A stretch of DNA of 64,000 nucleotides from Phocoena phocoena (taxonomy: Eukaryota; Chordata; Mammalia; Artiodactyla; Phocoenidae), in NCBI RefSeq assembly GCF_963924675.1, contig NW_027077447.1, forward strand, positions 480,001 to 544,000, given 5' to 3'. The notes below the pieces were generated by a model. That model searched no databases. It was not told where the DNA came from and saw only the letters and a list, made by a program, of their open reading frames with translations. Made by a program: the position numbers and the translations under genes. Of this stretch, positions 60,162-64,000 are shown in pieces (positions within the stretch are counted from its first letter, which is position 1; each line of letters begins with the position of its first letter).

Positions 60162-61908
60162 TAGGAATACACCTGACTAGGAAGAATCTTAAAACCCATG
60201 GATATATATGTCTCCGTAAGAGAATCAAGCGTGTGTACAGCGGCATAAACGCAGCAGTGAAAATCCGATAAATCCCATTATCAAAATAAATTTCAAAAAA
60301 AAATCATAAAGACAGTGAAATAGAGAGCAATTCTTAAATAATTCACTCAGGGCATGTGATGCAACCGGGATTTAACACATCTACACCCAGAGCTGGTTGA
60401 GACATAAGGCTGGACACTTCAGGCTGATAGCATTGGTGAGTTTCGGTGAGCAAATGCAGACCCTTTGAAGTCATACTGCATGGTACCCATTCCATGGGTC
60501 CCAACTCTCCAGGTTCAAGGGATTCTTCCTCCAGCTAAAACATGCATGGGAAACCAAGAGTATCGTCCACCATGTGATTGGGAAATGATTTAAAATGCAT
60601 CTCAGTTTTCGTATCCTGGTCCTCGGGTTCACCATTCCAGATGCTTTACTAACACTCTCCCCGCTTGGAGAGTCAGTGCCTTTAACCTCCTCTTTGGCAC
60701 AGCTTGCAATTTCTGTGCAAAATGAACAGGAATAGGGAGAACCAATGAGAGACTAGCTGTAGGTGTCTGCACGGGCAAATGTAACGCTCATTTCCCACCA
60801 GGAAGAGGAATTAACCAAAGGCTCAGCGTGCCCTGCTGGAAACAGATTAGGGCCTGAAGCAATCCTGCGGTTTTGTGCCCAGCTCACAAGAAAGCGAGTT
60901 GAAGAAAGGAGCTCAGGGGCACTGTAATTCACAAACCTGCAGAGTTATAAATGACAGCTTTCCTCCAAAAATATATTGAAGTAAGCCTGCGAAGGGGACT
61001 TGAAAGCGGGGCAGAATTTCAGGAAAACGATTGCAGGGGGTAGACTGGAATTGCCCTGAAAGCATAGGAAAAGAGGCAGAACGTCGACAATGATGCACTT
61101 GGCCAAAAAGGGCGTATGCGTTTTTTCCTGAATATATTCAGGAAAAAACGCATACGCCCTTTTTGGCCAACCAAGCAAGCCTGTAAATGAAATCTGCACT
61201 ACAATGAAGTCTCACTGCCCCCCGGGCAAAAGGGCCATCTGAAAAAAGTGTAAAATCCAGAAAGGTAGGACAGGATATGGAGAACAGGGAGCCTTGTTAT
61301 GCTGATTGGCAGGATGTAAATTGCCAGCAGCCACCCTGGAGAAGTGTATGGTGTTTCCTGAAACACGAAAGAAACAAAGCAACACAGCCTATGGCACTTC
61401 CACTTATGTTCCTATAGCTTACGGAAATTAAAATCAAAAACAGACAGCCACCCCAATATTTGAGACGGCTGTGTTCACAAGAAGCTCGTCTACAGTATCA
61501 GGTAAATATCCCAGAAAGCAAAAAATGGATAAAGAACTTGTGGCACGTACGTACAATGCAATATCACTCAGCAATGAAATCTGTGTCATCAGGCCCATAG
61601 CGGCATAGTGAGTGGATGCAGGTACGGTGATTCTACGTGAACTACGTCACACAGAAAAAGAAACATCATAAGATATCACGAATACACGGAATGTAAACTT
61701 GACTACACATGAACTGAATTACAAAATAGAAAATGGTCTCAAATTTAGAAAACCAACTAGTGCTTGCTTATGGGGAAAGGTGCCTTGGGGTGCTGCATAA
61801 AACCAGAGACTGAAATTAGCACAGATAACTTTCCATAAGCCCAATATGTAATAGACAAGACCTACTCCTTGCTCAACGAAATGGACCCAACACCACATAT
61901 TCAACGCC
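60162..61908 (+). repeat. Satellite monomer M30 (type A')
   Basis: Begins TAGGAATACACCTG, a private landmark change. Carries the A' block of M19 and M22. Perfect palindrome 61099-61170. Confidence 0.95.
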
Positions 61909-63655
61909 TAGGAATATACCTGACTAGGAAGAATCTTAAAACCCATGGATATATATGTCTCCGTAAGAGAATCAAGGGTGTGTACAGCGGCCGAAAGGCA
62001 GCAGTGAAAATCCGATAAATCCCATTATCAAAATAAATTTCGAAAACAAAACACAAAGACAGTGAAATAGAGAGCAATTCTTAAATAATTCACTCAGGGC
62101 ATGTGATGCAACCGGGATTGACCACATCTACACCCAGAGCTGGTTGAGACATAAGGCTGGACACTTCAGGCTGATAGCATTGGTGAGTTTAGGTGAGCAA
62201 ATGCACACCCTTTGAAGTCATACTGTATGGTACCTATTCCATGGGTCCCAACTCTTCAGGTTCAAGGGATTCTTCCTCCAGCTAAAACATGCATGTGAAA
62301 CCCACAGTATGGTCCACCGTGTTATGGGGAAATGATTTAAAATGCATCTCAGTTTTCGTATCCTGGTCCTCGGGTTCACCATTCCAGATGATTTACTAAC
62401 AGTCTCCCTGCTTGGAGAGTCAGTGCCTTTAACCTCCTGTTTGGCACAGCTTGCAATTTCTGTGCAAGATGAACAGGAATAGGGAGAACCAATGAGAGAC
62501 TAGCTGTAGGTGTCTGCACGGGCAAATGTAACGCTCATTTCCCACCAGGAAGAGGAATTTACCAAAGGCTCAGCATGCCCTGCCCGAAACAGATTAGGGC
62601 CTGAAGCAATCCTGCGGTTTTGTGCCCAGTTCACAAGAAAGCGAGTTGAAGAAAGGAGCTCAGGGGCACTGTAATTCACAAACCTGCAGAGTTATAAATG
62701 ACAGCTATCCTCCAAAAATATATTGAAGTAAGCCTGCGAAGGGGACTTGAAAGCGGGGCAGAATTTCAGGAAAACGATTGCAGGGGGTAGACTGGAATTG
62801 CCCTGAAAGCATAGGAAAAGAGGCAGAACGTCGACAATGATGCACTTGGCCAAAAAGGGCGTATGCGTTTTTTCCTGAATATATTCAGGAAAAAACGCAT
62901 ACGCCCTTTTTGGCCAACCAAGCAAGCCTGTAAAGGAAATCTGCACTACAATGAAGTCTCACTGCCCCCCGGGCAAGAGGGCCATCTGAAAAGAGTGTAA
63001 AATCCAGAAAGGTAGGACAGGATATGGAGAACAGGGAGCCTTGTTATGCTGATTGGCAGGATGTAAATTGCCAGCAGCCAGCCTGGAGAAGTGTATGGTG
63101 TTTCCTGAAACACATAAGAAACAAAGCAACACAGTCTATGGCACTTCCACTTATGGTCCTATAGCTTACGGAAATTAAAATCAAAAACAGACAGCCACCC
63201 CAATATTTGAGACGGCTGTGTTCACAAGAAGCTCGTCTACAGTATCAGGTAAATATCCCAGAAAGCAAAAAATGGATAAAGAACTTGTGGCACGTACGTA
63301 CAATGCAATATCACTCAGCAATGAAATCTGTGTCATCAGGCCCATAGCGGCATAGTGAGTGGATGCAGGTACGGTGATTCTACGTGAACTACGTCACACA
63401 GAAAAAGAAACATCATAAGATATCACGAATACACGGAATGTAAACTTGACTACACATGAACTGAATTACAAAATAGAAAAGGGTCTCAAATTTAGAAAAC
63501 CAACTAGTGCTTGCTTATGGGGAAAGGTGCCTTGGGGTGCTGCATAAAACCAGAGACTGAAATTAGCACAGATAACTTTCCATAAGCCCAATATGTAATA
63601 GACAAGACCTACTCCTTGCTCAACGAAATGGACCCAACACCACATATTCAACGCC
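61909..63655 (+). repeat. Satellite monomer M31 (B to A recombinant)
   Basis: B through AGTCTATGGC (63133), A from TTTGAGACGG (63207) to the end. The left breakpoint interval is the same as in M14. Perfect palindrome 62846-62917. Confidence 0.9.
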
Positions 63656-64000
63656 TAGGAATATACCTGACTAGGAAGAATCTTAAAACCCATGGATATA
63701 TATGTCTCCGTAAGAGAATCAAGGGTGTGTACAGCGGCCGAAAGGCAGCAGTGAAAATCCGATAAATCCCATTATCAAAATAAATTTCGAAAACAAAACA
63801 CAAAGACAGTGAAATAGAGAGCAATTCTTAAATAATTCACTCAGGGCATGTGATGCAACCGGGATTGACCACATCTACACCCAGAGCTGGTTGAGACATA
63901 AGGCTGGACACTTCAGGCTGATGGCATTGGTGAGTTTAGGTGAGCAAATGCACACCCTTTGAAGTCATACTGTATGGTACCTATTCCATGGGTCCCAACT
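63656..64000 (+). repeat. Satellite monomer M32 (type B), cut by the window end
   Basis: First 345 bp of a B unit (CAGCGGCCGAAAGGC, TTGACCACATC, CTGTATGGTACC). The array clearly continues. Confidence 0.93.

Larger units (their letters stand above)
26972..64000. repeat. Homogenised 1,747-bp satellite array (M11-M32) with A/B subtypes
   Basis: Twenty-one complete units and one partial unit, with exact 1747-bp spacing except M21 (1745) and M29 (1746). Units differ at few positions. Two subtypes are separated by linked markers. At the 5' end, A has CAGCGGCATAAACGC, an A-run ending AAAATCATAAAG and TTTAACACATC; B has CAGCGGCCGAAAGGC, GAAAACAAAACACAAAG and TTGACCACATC. At the 3' end, A has TTTGAGACGG, GTATCAGG, AAAATAGAAAAGGG and GCCCAATATG; B has TTTGGGACGG, GTAACAGG, AAAACAGAACAGGG and GCCAAATATG. 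The order by 5' type is A B A B A B B A A B A A B A B B A B A A B B. The array continues beyond the window. Confidence 0.95.

Noticed and set aside
26972..64000. Possible CENP-B box (TTCG....A..CGGG) marking a centromeric satellite.
   Set aside because: Reading the unit on both strands I found no match. Candidates such as TTCGTATCC and CCCGCTTGGAG lack the required spacing. Centromere function cannot be inferred.
26972..64000. Assembly artefact: the near-identical units could be one unit copied repeatedly by an assembler.
   Set aside because: Units carry private changes, A/B marker linkage, mosaic switches and two small indels, which a copying error would not produce. The exact copy number still needs long-read support.

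Overview
The window is vertebrate, almost certainly mammalian, heterochromatic DNA. I found no intact protein-coding gene and no RNA gene. About 53 kb is a head-to-tail satellite with a unit of about 1,747 bp. The rest is a second, GC-rich satellite nested inside it, three LINE-1 (L1) pieces and a low-copy island carrying a decayed endogenous retrovirus. The L1 3' ends have the form I associate with Cetartiodactyla. From memory, a satellite unit near 1.75 kb matches the 'common cetacean satellite' (about 1.75 kb in baleen and many toothed whales, about 1.58 kb in dolphins). A whale outside the dolphin group is therefore my best guess; a Dfam search would settle it.

Layout. (1) 1-8633: four diverged satellite monomers and a broken fifth (M1-M5); M5 carries a minus-strand L1 with an 11-bp target-site duplication. 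(2) 8634-13996: a separate satellite of 52-57-bp units arranged as an 11-unit higher-order repeat of about 592 bp. (3) 13997-15113: a partial, very diverged monomer (M6). (4) 15114-20329: an island with an L1 3' end, unrecognised low-copy DNA, a three-copy 66-72-bp repeat, a broken retroviral pol, a possible LTR and an L1 3'-UTR piece. (5) 20330-26971: diverged monomers M7-M10. (6) 26972-64000: a homogenised array, M11-M32, almost all exactly 1,747 bp, running off the right end.

The monomer is a composite. Its second half, continuing about 140 bp into the next unit, is a decayed plus-strand L1 3' end (ORF2 C-terminus and 3' UTR), which can be aligned by eye with the two plus-strand L1 pieces in this window. 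A 72-bp palindrome, probably a mariner-type miniature element, sits inside the L1 part and is perfect in nearly every homogenised unit. The remaining ~600 bp is of unknown origin. The homogenised array has two subtypes, A and B, that tend to alternate as a 3.49-kb dimer but are scrambled by unequal exchange and conversion, including a 5.24-kb three-monomer duplication.

The noteworthy content is structural rather than a gene system: the L1-plus-palindrome origin of the satellite, the dimeric and 11-mer higher-order repeats, the satellite break 6 bp from the palindrome centre, and a rise in divergence toward the island from both sides. Many short open frames recur in every monomer because the DNA is repeated; I do not regard them as genes.
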